A stretch of 14,370 bases of DNA from Pirellulales bacterium. Its GTDB lineage: Bacteria; Planctomycetota; Planctomycetia; Pirellulales; Thermoguttaceae. This document shows positions 1 to 5,060 of this stretch, in pieces; the stretch's first letter is position 1; every line of letters starts with the position of its first letter. Location: contig JAUWHT010000112.1 in NCBI GenBank assembly GCA_030605745.1, positions 1 through 14,370 on the forward strand, given 5' to 3'. The notes beneath the pieces were generated by a model that was given only the letters and a program-made list of their open reading frames with translations, was not told where the DNA came from and did no database searches. Both the position numbers and the translations under genes were made by a program.

Positions 1-104
1 CGCGAAGGGCCGTGTTCGAGTACATCGAAATGTTTTACAATTCCCACAGGCGTCACTCAACGCTGGGCTACCTCAGCCCCGCCGACTTCGAGCAAGCCGC
101 CTGA
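1..104 (+). CDS. IS3-family transposase (OrfB), C-terminal fragment
   Basis: The reading frame starting at position 3 is open from the window edge to a TGA at 102-104. It reads FEYIEMFYNSHRRHSTLGYL followed by SPADFE, the conserved C-terminal end of the rve-type (DDE) integrase domain of IS3-family OrfB proteins. The catalytic DDE residues lie upstream, outside the window, so it cannot be said whether the transposase is intact. The gene is cut only by the window edge. It reads toward the truncated hepT gene, and the IS end follows the stop codon by about 37 nt. Confidence 0.85.
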   Translation, partial: RRAVFEYIEMFYNSHRRHSTLGYLSPADFEQAA

Positions 105-141
105 CCCCTTTCCGGGCGTCCACGATCCCTGGGGAAGGGCA
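1..141 (+). mobile_element. Right end of an IS3-family insertion sequence (left part outside window)
   Basis: The stretch contains the transposase C-terminus and about 37 nt beyond its stop codon. The boundary is inferred from the hepT gene on the opposite strand, whose family-like sequence stops being recognisable at about position 141. The last bases read CA, as expected for IS3-family ends (TG...CA). The left end, the matching inverted repeat and the target duplication lie outside the window, so the exact boundary is uncertain by a few bases. Confidence 0.7.
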
Positions 142-407
142 ATGTCGTAGTCTATCCCGAGATAGTCATGCACCAACTTGTCTCTCATTCCCGCCATCGC
201 CCGCCACTGAAGCTGGGGATACTTCTCCTTCAGTTCAACAGAAACTCTCTTGGCAGCCTCGCCGATGATCTCTATGCTCCGCACGAAGGCTCTTTTGAGT
301 GTTTCATCATGCAAGAACGCATTTTTGCTCAATCCCTCCATCCGATCCATAAGGTACTTGGCTTCGTCCAAAATGTGTCGCAAGTAGTCAAGAGGCGAAA
401 CTGACAT
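57..407 (-). CDS. hepT: HepT-like HEPN (DUF86) toxin, 3' end replaced by IS3 element
   Basis: HEPN/DUF86 toxin of the HepT-MntA system. In characterised members this is an RNase, or is controlled by AMPylation of its tyrosine by MntA. The RX4HXY motif is present as R75-DKLV-H80-D-Y82, preceded by the usual family sequence (IIGEAAKRVS at about 48-57). Homology ends at about residue 89 (GIDYDI). The remaining 27 residues are encoded by the IS3 end and by antisense transposase sequence, so the C-terminal helices normally present are gone. The start ATG at 405-407 overlaps the mntA end by 20 nt, which suggests translational coupling. The catalytic motif survives, but folding and toxicity are doubtful; it is probably a pseudogene although the frame stays open. 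Confidence 0.8.
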   Translation of the reverse strand: MSVSPLDYLRHILDEAKYLMDRMEGLSKNAFLHDETLKRAFVRSIEIIGEAAKRVSVELKEKYPQLQWRAMAGMRDKLVHDYLGIDYDIALPQGSWTPGKGSGGLLEVGGAEVAQR

Positions 408-702
408 ACTCTACCTCGCTAAGAATGTGAGGGCCGATGTATGGATCAAGCGCCTCAATAGTCACCAGCTCAACGCGACGATGGAGCGCATCCTCCAACA
501 AGAACGACAGTTGCATGAAATTGTCGAAGGTCTTCTTGTCTGGCTCGAAGTGTACAAGCACATCTATATCACTTTCCGCATTCTGTTCTTGCCGCACAAA
601 CGATCCAAACAGCCCAAGTTTATTTACGCCAAATATCTTGATCTTATGATGACTGCGCCGGATTACTTCGAGCACGTCATTTTTGGTCTGAATCTGTGTC
701 AT
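388..702 (-). CDS. mntA: MntA-like nucleotidyltransferase antitoxin
   Basis: Minimal nucleotidyltransferase (Pol-beta fold) of 104 aa, antitoxin partner of HepT; family members AMPylate the toxin's RX4HXY tyrosine. The GSX10DXD signature is complete: G33-S34, D45-I46-D47, with a third acidic residue at E78 (VELV). The start at 700-702 was chosen over the far upstream ATG at 819 because GAGGG (707-711) lies 4 nt upstream and family similarity begins here. The gene overlaps hepT by 20 nt. It looks more AT-rich than the flanking genes, consistent with acquisition. A sigma70-like promoter lies upstream (791-819). It remains intact while its toxin is truncated. Confidence 0.85.
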   Translation of the reverse strand: MTQIQTKNDVLEVIRRSHHKIKIFGVNKLGLFGSFVRQEQNAESDIDVLVHFEPDKKTFDNFMQLSFLLEDALHRRVELVTIEALDPYIGPHILSEVEYVSFAS

Positions 703-790
703 TAAACCCTCGCTCAGCAGTTTCCTCACGGGTCTGTCTCTCGGCAGGTTCCCCTGGTTCTTCCCTTTTGCCTGGCCCGCTTCAAGAAAG

Positions 791-819
791 ACCCTATCCT
801 CGCGCCGCTTCATTGTCAA
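791..819 (-). promoter_or_regulatory. Putative sigma70 promoter for mntA-hepT
   Basis: On the minus strand a perfect -35 box TTGACA (814-819) is followed after 17 nt by TAGGGT (791-796), a weak -10. Transcription would start about 80 nt upstream of the mntA ATG. The promoter sits just past the end of the upstream QueD-like gene (stop at 835), so the TA pair appears to have its own promoter. Read by eye only. Confidence 0.45.
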
Positions 820-834
820 GTGTCTCGTCTCGCC

Positions 835-1323
835 TCACTCGCCCCGTAGCTCGCACACTGCCAAGATACCCGGGCACTGCTGGACCTCGATCTGCACCAG
901 GTCCGGTCGCGTGCCGAAGCGCGACTCCAACTGGTCGAGCAGCCGTTGTCCCAGGTGCCGGGCCAACAGTTCGGTGGTGGTGTTCGGGATCGGCAACAGC
1001 AAGCAATCGGACCGCGGAAACACCCAACGACGCCAGCCGCAGGTGACCTCGACCTCTTCCGGACCGGCAGCCACGTGGATCAGTGGGTGCTCGGTCGGCA
1101 GGAGCACGTGCTGGTCCAACTCGCCGACAATTTTGTGGAGCGAATCGCGCAGTGCGACGAAATCCACGACGCAATGGTTCTCGTCCAGCGGCCCGTGCAC
1201 TTCGGCCGCCACCCGGTAGCTGTGCCCGTGCAGCGGCTCGCACGTATCGCCCTCGAACGTAATGAAGTGCGCGGCGTTGAAGACCAGATCATCGGTTGAG
1301 ATTCGGACGTGGAAGTGCGGCAT
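835..1323 (-). CDS. 6-pyruvoyl-tetrahydropterin synthase / QueD-family protein
   Basis: A 162-aa member of the PTPS/6-carboxytetrahydropterin synthase (QueD) family, a T-fold enzyme acting on dihydroneopterin triphosphate in queuosine or pterin synthesis. The three zinc ligands are visible: H19 (FNAAHF) and H32/H34 (LHGH), with the catalytic Cys at C28 (CxxxHGH). D54 (VVDF), an ELDQH segment (68-72) and the NTTTELLA segment (114-121) match family blocks. Deviations: the usual LDH is spread to D70-Q-H72, an extra segment occupies about 73-110, and the C-terminal ET...Y block reads QQ...C (148-157), losing the glutamate that normally anchors the pterin. Substrate is therefore uncertain. It follows the hydrolase by 30 nt; no clear Shine-Dalgarno is seen at its ATG. 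Confidence 0.85.
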   Translation of the reverse strand: MPHFHVRISTDDLVFNAAHFITFEGDTCEPLHGHSYRVAAEVHGPLDENHCVVDFVALRDSLHKIVGELDQHVLLPTEHPLIHVAAGPEEVEVTCGWRRWVFPRSDCLLLPIPNTTTELLARHLGQRLLDQLESRFGTRPDLVQIEVQQCPGILAVCELRGE

Positions 1324-1352
1324 GGGAGGGGATTAGGGATTGGGGATTGGGG
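1324..1352 (+). repeat. GGGGATT tandem repeat with G-quadruplex pattern
   Basis: Five G-runs (1324-1326, 1328-1331, 1336-1338, 1342-1345, 1349-1352) are separated by loops of 1, 4, 3 and 3 nt, made of ATT or ATTA. This fits the G3+N1-7 quadruplex pattern on the plus strand, the template strand for the minus-strand genes here. It fills the gap between the hydrolase stop and the QueD-like start codon (CAT at 1321-1323). Confidence 0.75.
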
Positions 1353-1353
1353 A

Positions 1354-2250
1354 TTAGGACTGCAAAAACTCTTCAAGGATGGGCACGATTTGCTCGTGTG
1401 CGTCTTCGACGACGTAGTGTCCGGCGTCGAGCAGGCGGTGGACTTCGGCCTCGGGGAAGAAATCGAGGAAGTGGTCGAGAAACGCCGGCGTGAAACACCA
1501 GTCCTGCATCCCCCAGATCAAGCATACCGGATGCAGGCGAAACTGCTCCAGGCCGGCCTCGATCTCCGAAAGCGTCTGGTAGCTGGGGTGCCGCCAGTGC
1601 AGGGGGATATCGAGCACGAAGCGATGGATGGCAAGCCGGTGTCGCCAGCGGTCGTAGGGTGCCAGTAGTCCGGCGCGTACCGCGGGCGTCATCCGCTCAG
1701 GCTGGCAAACGGCCATCCGCAGCGCTGCCCGGGCGAACAGGTTGAGTCCTTGGACGCCCAGCCGTCCCAGCAGCGGCACGCGGCAGAGGCGAATCCGCAG
1801 CGGACACCGCCGCGAGCAGAAGGCGGCCGTATTCAGCAGCACAAACCGGGCGAACCGCTCGGGCGCAGCGACCGCCGCACCCAGCCCAATCGCTCCACCC
1901 CAGTCGTGAGCCAAAAGCGTGATCCGCTCCAGGTTGAGCTTCTCGATCAACTGGCCCAGGTCGTCGACGCGCCGGGCCAGCCGGTAAGAATACGCCTTCA
2001 CACCCGGTTTGTCCGACAGCCCGCAGCCGATGTGATCGGGAACTACCACGCGGTACCGGCCGCGCAACGCCCGGACCAGCTCACGCCAATAGAACGACCA
2101 GGTAGGGTTGCCGTGGACCATAAGCAACACTGGCCCGGTGCCCTCATCCAGGTAGTGGCAGCGGAAGCCGTCGAGTGTGATCTCGTGCGACTGGAAGGGG
2201 TAGAGCGCTCGCCAATCATCGGTTTTGGGCATAATTGGGTCACTCTGCAT
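1354..2250 (-). CDS. Alpha/beta hydrolase, haloalkane dehalogenase/OleB-like
   Basis: A 298-aa alpha/beta-hydrolase-fold protein. The oxyanion/halide-binding motif HGNPT (46-50) and the nucleophile elbow AHDWGG with Asp116 rather than Ser place it in the haloalkane dehalogenase-like group. N48 and W117 match the two halide-stabilising residues of that group. D250 (GMQD) and H278 (DAGH) are candidate acid and base. OleB beta-lactone decarboxylases share the same features, so the substrate cannot be decided. No signal peptide is seen, so it is probably cytoplasmic. The first ATG (2248-2250) overlaps the vapC stop by 11 nt; a second ATG at 2230-2232 is an alternative. Neither has a strong Shine-Dalgarno. 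Confidence 0.85.
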   Translation of the reverse strand: MQSDPIMPKTDDWRALYPFQSHEITLDGFRCHYLDEGTGPVLLMVHGNPTWSFYWRELVRALRGRYRVVVPDHIGCGLSDKPGVKAYSYRLARRVDDLGQLIEKLNLERITLLAHDWGGAIGLGAAVAAPERFARFVLLNTAAFCSRRCPLRIRLCRVPLLGRLGVQGLNLFARAALRMAVCQPERMTPAVRAGLLAPYDRWRHRLAIHRFVLDIPLHWRHPSYQTLSEIEAGLEQFRLHPVCLIWGMQDWCFTPAFLDHFLDFFPEAEVHRLLDAGHYVVEDAHEQIVPILEEFLQS

Positions 2251-2638
2251 TGACGAGCTTCAATTTCGAGACATCGGCAATTGTCAAGAAATCCTTGTCC
2301 TGTTGGAGAAGTTGCACATCGTTCTCGATGGCACAGGCTGCGATGATGCAATCGATGGTGTTTCGAACGGTTTTGCCGTTTGCACGTGCGGCCCGGTAGA
2401 TGTCGGCGGCAAGATAGTAGGTGTTCCGCAAGGTTGGCAGATAGATGAACGGCGAGAAAAAACGCTTTACCTTCTTGCATTCTCGGCCTGAGACGATTCC
2501 TTGGAGGATCTCCGCGAGGATAGGACCACAAATACACAAGTTGTCGTTGTCAGTGATCACATTGATGAGCCATGTTGTCTCGCACGACTCCACATCTCGA
2601 AAGAAATCGATCCAGACGCTTGTGTCCACGAGAATCAT
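2240..2638 (-). CDS. vapC: VapC-type PIN-domain toxin
   Basis: A 132-aa PIN-domain endoribonuclease. The acidic active-site set is visible: D5 (ILVDTSVWIDFF), E43 (ILAEIL), D96 (NTIDCIIAACAI) and D116 (QDKDF). Proteins of this type cleave RNA (often initiator tRNA or rRNA) when freed from VapB. The ATG overlaps the vapB stop as ATGA (2635-2638), typical of translational coupling. Its own stop overlaps the hydrolase start, so the module appears joined to the downstream metabolic genes. It looks more AT-rich than the hydrolase, which suggests acquisition. Confidence 0.9.
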   Translation of the reverse strand: MILVDTSVWIDFFRDVESCETTWLINVITDNDNLCICGPILAEILQGIVSGRECKKVKRFFSPFIYLPTLRNTYYLAADIYRAARANGKTVRNTIDCIIAACAIENDVQLLQQDKDFLTIADVSKLKLVNAE

Positions 2639-2841
2639 TCAAACGACCTCCCGCGGCGCATTTCGGACAAATCGCCTTGCCAGTCGATTTTGCCACGCAG
2701 CTTCAAAATGTCTCTTTGTCTCCCGCGTTGGACCAGTTCGCGCAGGGCGTAGTCCAACACTTGGCGAGTCACCTTGATGCCGGTCAACTTTTTCGCCTGC
2801 GCCAGAATTTCCTCATCCAGCACAACATTGGTTCGTGCCAT
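2635..2841 (-). CDS. vapB: VapB-type antitoxin
   Basis: A 68-aa Arc/MetJ-type (ribbon-helix-helix) antitoxin. The N-terminal strand and helices (MARTNVVLDEEILAQAKKLT, then VTRQVLDYALREL) bind DNA, and the C-terminus (LRGKIDWQGDLSEMRRGRS) is the usual VapC-binding tail. The start at 2839-2841 is preferred over the ATG three codons upstream (2850) because an AAGG lies about 9 nt before it and the family starts MARTN. It overlaps vapC by 4 nt. A strong promoter and a palindromic candidate operator lie just upstream, consistent with autoregulation. Confidence 0.88.
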   Translation of the reverse strand: MARTNVVLDEEILAQAKKLTGIKVTRQVLDYALRELVQRGRQRDILKLRGKIDWQGDLSEMRRGRSFE

Positions 2842-2876
2842 GTTTTCCATCCTTTTCTACACTGAATACTGAACAC

Positions 2877-2896
2877 GATACACATTATATTGTATC
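2877..2896. promoter_or_regulatory. Candidate VapB operator palindrome
   Basis: GATACA and TGTATC form perfect 6-bp inverted arms with an 8-nt centre that contains the -10 box of the vapBC promoter. A palindrome over the -10 is where a ribbon-helix-helix autorepressor such as VapB would be expected to bind. The operator role is inferred. Confidence 0.5.
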
Positions 2897-2912
2897 TTGG
2901 GTGTATTGGCAA
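2884..2912 (-). promoter_or_regulatory. Sigma70-type promoter of vapBC
   Basis: On the minus strand TTGCCA (2907-2912), a 17-nt spacer and a perfect TATAAT (2884-2889) form a near-consensus promoter. Transcription would start near 2877, giving a leader of about 36 nt before vapB. Because vapC and the hydrolase overlap, this promoter may also drive the hydrolase and QueD-like genes. Confidence 0.75.
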
Positions 2913-2943
2913 GACCGGCCCAGACGCAGGCAGCTCTCCCGGC

Positions 2944-2973
2944 TTGATGAACGGCGGACCAGAGGCGTACAAT
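2944..2973 (+). promoter_or_regulatory. Putative promoter of the J-protein/rnpA/yidD run
   Basis: TTGATG (2944-2949), an 18-nt spacer and TACAAT (2968-2973, 5 of 6 to consensus). It would give a leader of about 55 nt before the ATG at 3034 and is divergent from the vapBC promoter. Confidence 0.5.
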
Positions 2974-3033
2974 GGGTGATGGTGATCGTTTACGTTGGAT
3001 TGGCGCGTGATCTGGTAGGACAACCACTACAAA

Positions 3034-4011
3034 ATGGCCGAGGACTACTACAAGATTCTGGGGATTCGTCGCGACGCCTCGCAGGCCGAGATTCAAAAGG
3101 CCTATCGCGAGCTGGCGCGGAAGCACCATCCGGACATGAACCCCGATGACAAGGCGGCGAAAAGCAAGTTCCAGCAGATTCAGAAGGCCTTTGACGTGCT
3201 CAGCGATCCGGAGAAGCGTGAGATGTACGACCGCTACGGCAGTTCGTTCGAGACTTATGGGACGGGCGGACCGCGTGCAGGTCCGACTTGGGGTGCCGGG
3301 TTTGCCGGCGGGCCCGGCGGCTTCCATGCTGAAGACATCGACTTCAGCCAGTTTTTTGGCGAGCGCTTCGGGGAGGAGCCGGCCGGCGGATTCGGTGATA
3401 TCTTCAGCCACTTTCGTCGCACTGCCGGGCAGGGAGGTCGCAAGACAGCCGCCGGCACACCCCGCCGCGGAAAAGACATCCTCCACGAAGTGCAAATCCC
3501 GTTGACTACCTCGATCAACGGCGGTGAGGTCCAGATCGCCATCCGTCGTCAATCGGGCAAGACCGAGACGATCGCAGTCAAGATCCCGGCAGGCATCGAA
3601 GACGGCAAGAAGATCCGCATCCGCGGGCAGGGCGAGCCGGGACCCCGCCGCGGCATGCCGGGCGATATCCTGATTACAATCCACGTGGCGCCACACCCCT
3701 GCTTCCGGCGCCAGGGAAACCATCTCCACGTTAAGGTTCCGGTGACACTGGCCGAAGCGGCACTGGGGGCCAAGGTCGACGTGCCTACGCCCAGCGGAAC
3801 CGTGTCGCTGAGTATCCCAGCCGGAACGTCCAGTGGGACCAGGCTGCGGGTGAAGGGCCACGGCGTGGCCCCCAAGGGCAGCCCGGCCGGCGACCTGCTG
3901 GCCGAAATCCAAATCGTCCTGCCCAAGCAACTCAGCGATGCCGAACGCCAAATGATCCGGGAGTTCGGCCAGCGCCATCCCCAGGATCCCCGCGCGAACC
4001 TGCGGTGGTAA
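3034..4011 (+). CDS. J-domain chaperone without zinc finger (DnaJ class, CbpA-like)
   Basis: A 325-aa Hsp40 co-chaperone that would stimulate the DnaK ATPase and deliver substrates in the cytoplasm. Residues 4-69 form the J domain with HPD at 32-34. Residues about 70-145 are Gly/Phe-rich (including DIDFSQFFGERFG and GDIFSHF). The C-terminal substrate-binding domains occupy about 146-300. The CxxCxGxG zinc repeats of classical DnaJ are absent, making it a class B/CbpA-type protein. Length fits that class. An AGGA lies well upstream of the start, so the Shine-Dalgarno is weak. rnpA begins 4 nt after the stop, so the two are almost certainly cotranscribed. Confidence 0.92.
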   Translation: MAEDYYKILGIRRDASQAEIQKAYRELARKHHPDMNPDDKAAKSKFQQIQKAFDVLSDPEKREMYDRYGSSFETYGTGGPRAGPTWGAGFAGGPGGFHAEDIDFSQFFGERFGEEPAGGFGDIFSHFRRTAGQGGRKTAAGTPRRGKDILHEVQIPLTTSINGGEVQIAIRRQSGKTETIAVKIPAGIEDGKKIRIRGQGEPGPRRGMPGDILITIHVAPHPCFRRQGNHLHVKVPVTLAEAALGAKVDVPTPSGTVSLSIPAGTSSGTRLRVKGHGVAPKGSPAGDLLAEIQIVLPKQLSDAERQMIREFGQRHPQDPRANLRW

Positions 4012-4015
4012 GCCG

Positions 4016-4369
4016 ATGGGCGACGAGCGATTTCTTCCCGCATACCGCATCCGCAGCAGAGCCGATTTTCAGCGGGCGTACGGCCGCCGGTGCACCGCGT
4101 CGGACAACTTGCTGTTGGTGTTTGGTGCCCCGAATGACCTGTCGTATCCGCGGATTGGGCTGTCGGTTTCGCGCAAGTTGGGCAATGCCGTGGCCCGAAA
4201 CCGTTGGAAACGGCTCTTGCGCGAGGCGTTCCGGCTCAACCACCGACAGTTGCCCGCCGGGATCGACCTGGTTGTCATCCCCCGCCAGGGCGCAGAGCCG
4301 GAATTGGCCGGGCTACTACGCTCGCTGCCCAGGCTGGCCGACCGGCTGGCCTGGAAACTCGGCAAATAA
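4016..4369 (+). CDS. rnpA: Ribonuclease P protein component
   Basis: A 117-aa basic protein that assists the catalytic RNase P RNA in removing tRNA 5' leaders. The signature is present as GNAVARNRWKRLLREAFR (57-74), with the RNR core at 61-63. The N-terminal YRIRSRADFQRAY segment and the PRIGLSVSRK strand also match the family, and length is normal. It lies 4 nt after the J-protein stop and upstream of yidD. The usual upstream partner rpmH is absent from this position, and yidC does not follow yidD. Confidence 0.93.
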   Translation: MGDERFLPAYRIRSRADFQRAYGRRCTASDNLLLVFGAPNDLSYPRIGLSVSRKLGNAVARNRWKRLLREAFRLNHRQLPAGIDLVVIPRQGAEPELAGLLRSLPRLADRLAWKLGK

Positions 4370-4394
4370 AGGCGCGACCACCGGTCGCGGCTTT
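4368..4394 (+). promoter_or_regulatory. Stem-loop between rnpA and yidD
   Basis: Arms 4368-4379 and 4383-4394 pair over 12 positions with one mismatch around a 3-nt loop, and begin inside the rnpA stop codon. The T-run after it is short (TTT then GTTG), so it looks more like a processing or partial attenuation hairpin than a full terminator. Confidence 0.45.
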
Positions 4395-4410
4395 GTTGTA
4401 GAATGACGGC

Positions 4411-4665
4411 ATGCGATACGCACGGATCCGGGCGTTTTTCCGAGTGTTGTTGAGCATCCCCGGCCGGGTGCTGATCGGGATGGCCCGCCTGTACCAACTG
4501 CTGTTGAGCCCCCTGTTGGGCCGGCGCTGCCGCTTCGAGCCCACTTGCAGTGTGTACATGATCGAGTCGGTCCGCAAGTACGGGGCGATCCGGGGGACGT
4601 GGCGAGGTATTCGGCGAATATGCCGCTGTCACCCCTGGCACCCCGGCGGATATGACCCGCCGTGA
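4411..4665 (+). CDS. yidD: Membrane protein insertion efficiency factor YidD
   Basis: An 84-aa small protein of the YidD (DUF37) family, associated with the inner membrane and with YidC/Sec-mediated insertion. Family blocks are clear: LYQLLLSPLLGRRCRFEPTC (27-46), SVYMIESVRKYG (47-58) and RICRCHPWHPGGYDP (69-83). Conserved cysteines are C40, C46 and C73. An N-terminal hydrophobic stretch (about 10-35) would act as an amphipathic anchor. It follows rnpA by 41 nt across a stem-loop. No clear Shine-Dalgarno is seen; a TAGAAT at 4399-4404 lies only 6 nt before the ATG. It ends a little short of the more usual GxDPVP tail. Confidence 0.93.
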   Translation: MRYARIRAFFRVLLSIPGRVLIGMARLYQLLLSPLLGRRCRFEPTCSVYMIESVRKYGAIRGTWRGIRRICRCHPWHPGGYDPP

Positions 4666-4713
4666 TGGTGCCACCTATTCCGTTTAGCCGTCGGGCTTGC
4701 CCGGCGCGTTGGC

Positions 4714-4867
4714 TTTAGGACCCGCGCAGAAATAAGCTATACAAATTGGCGGCACGCCCTGAGAAACGAAGGGCGTGGCAAGGTGCCCCAAACACGCCCT
4801 TCGCTGCGCTCAGGGACGTGCCACTCTTGGTGGAATTCGTACAAGTTATTTGTGCGCGGGCCCTTAG
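4714..4867. mobile_element. MITE-like inverted-repeat element
   Basis: An imperfect long inverted repeat, with arms of about 64 nt (4714-4777) and 75 nt (4793-4867) around a short centre. Outer ends correspond as CCCGCGCAGAAATAAGCTAT on the left and the complement of the right end (CCCGCGCACAAATAACTTGT). The inner arms GAAGGGCGTG (4768-4777) and CACGCCCTTC (4793-4802) match perfectly. No open frame lies inside. Size and structure fit a non-autonomous miniature element; copies elsewhere in the genome cannot be seen from here. Confidence 0.6.
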
Positions 4868-4892
4868 AGGCCGCCGTGCTGGCGGCCGCTAA
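4864..4892. repeat. GC-rich palindrome (REP-like)
   Basis: GGCCGCC (4869-4875) and GGCGGCC (4881-4887) pair around GTGCT, extended by TTAG and CTAA outside single-base mismatches. It abuts the right end of the MITE-like element. The following bases are A/G-rich, not T-rich, so it does not look like a plus-strand terminator. Confidence 0.6.
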
Positions 4893-4975
4893 ACGGCAAA
4901 GCAATGCCCAAATACCCTAGTCTAGCCATCTTTGCTTGTCGTTCAGCCCTCATCATTCTCATTTCATCATTCCCC

Positions 4976-5004
4976 TTGACCCCCGAGAGCGAAATCACTA
5001 TTTT
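4976..5004 (+). promoter_or_regulatory. Putative sigma70 promoter of the FlgI-like gene
   Basis: TTGACC (4976-4981), a 17-nt spacer and TATTTT (4999-5004). It predicts a leader of about 50 nt before the ATG at 5061. Confidence 0.5.
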
Positions 5005-5060
5005 CCTGCCCGCTCTTCGCCCCCTCCTATCTTTTCTTTTCCAACTAACCGGCAAGAAGC

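Larger units (their letters stand above)
4666..5060. other. Intergenic region of 395 bp between yidD and the FlgI-like gene
   Basis: No credible coding frame was seen. The region contains a MITE-like inverted repeat (4714-4867), an adjoining GC-rich palindrome (4864-4892) and, near its end, a sigma70-like promoter (4976-5004). The part from about 4893 is pyrimidine-rich and AT-richer than its surroundings. Confidence 0.7.

Noticed and set aside
703..819. Upstream start for MntA adding 39 residues
   Set aside because: The extension has no family similarity and overlaps the promoter; a good Shine-Dalgarno precedes the internal ATG.
2857..4050. Long 397-codon open frame on the minus strand opposite the J-protein gene
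   Set aside because: The plus strand encodes an unmistakable J domain and C-terminal domains; the minus frame has no recognisable domain and reflects GC-rich codon bias.
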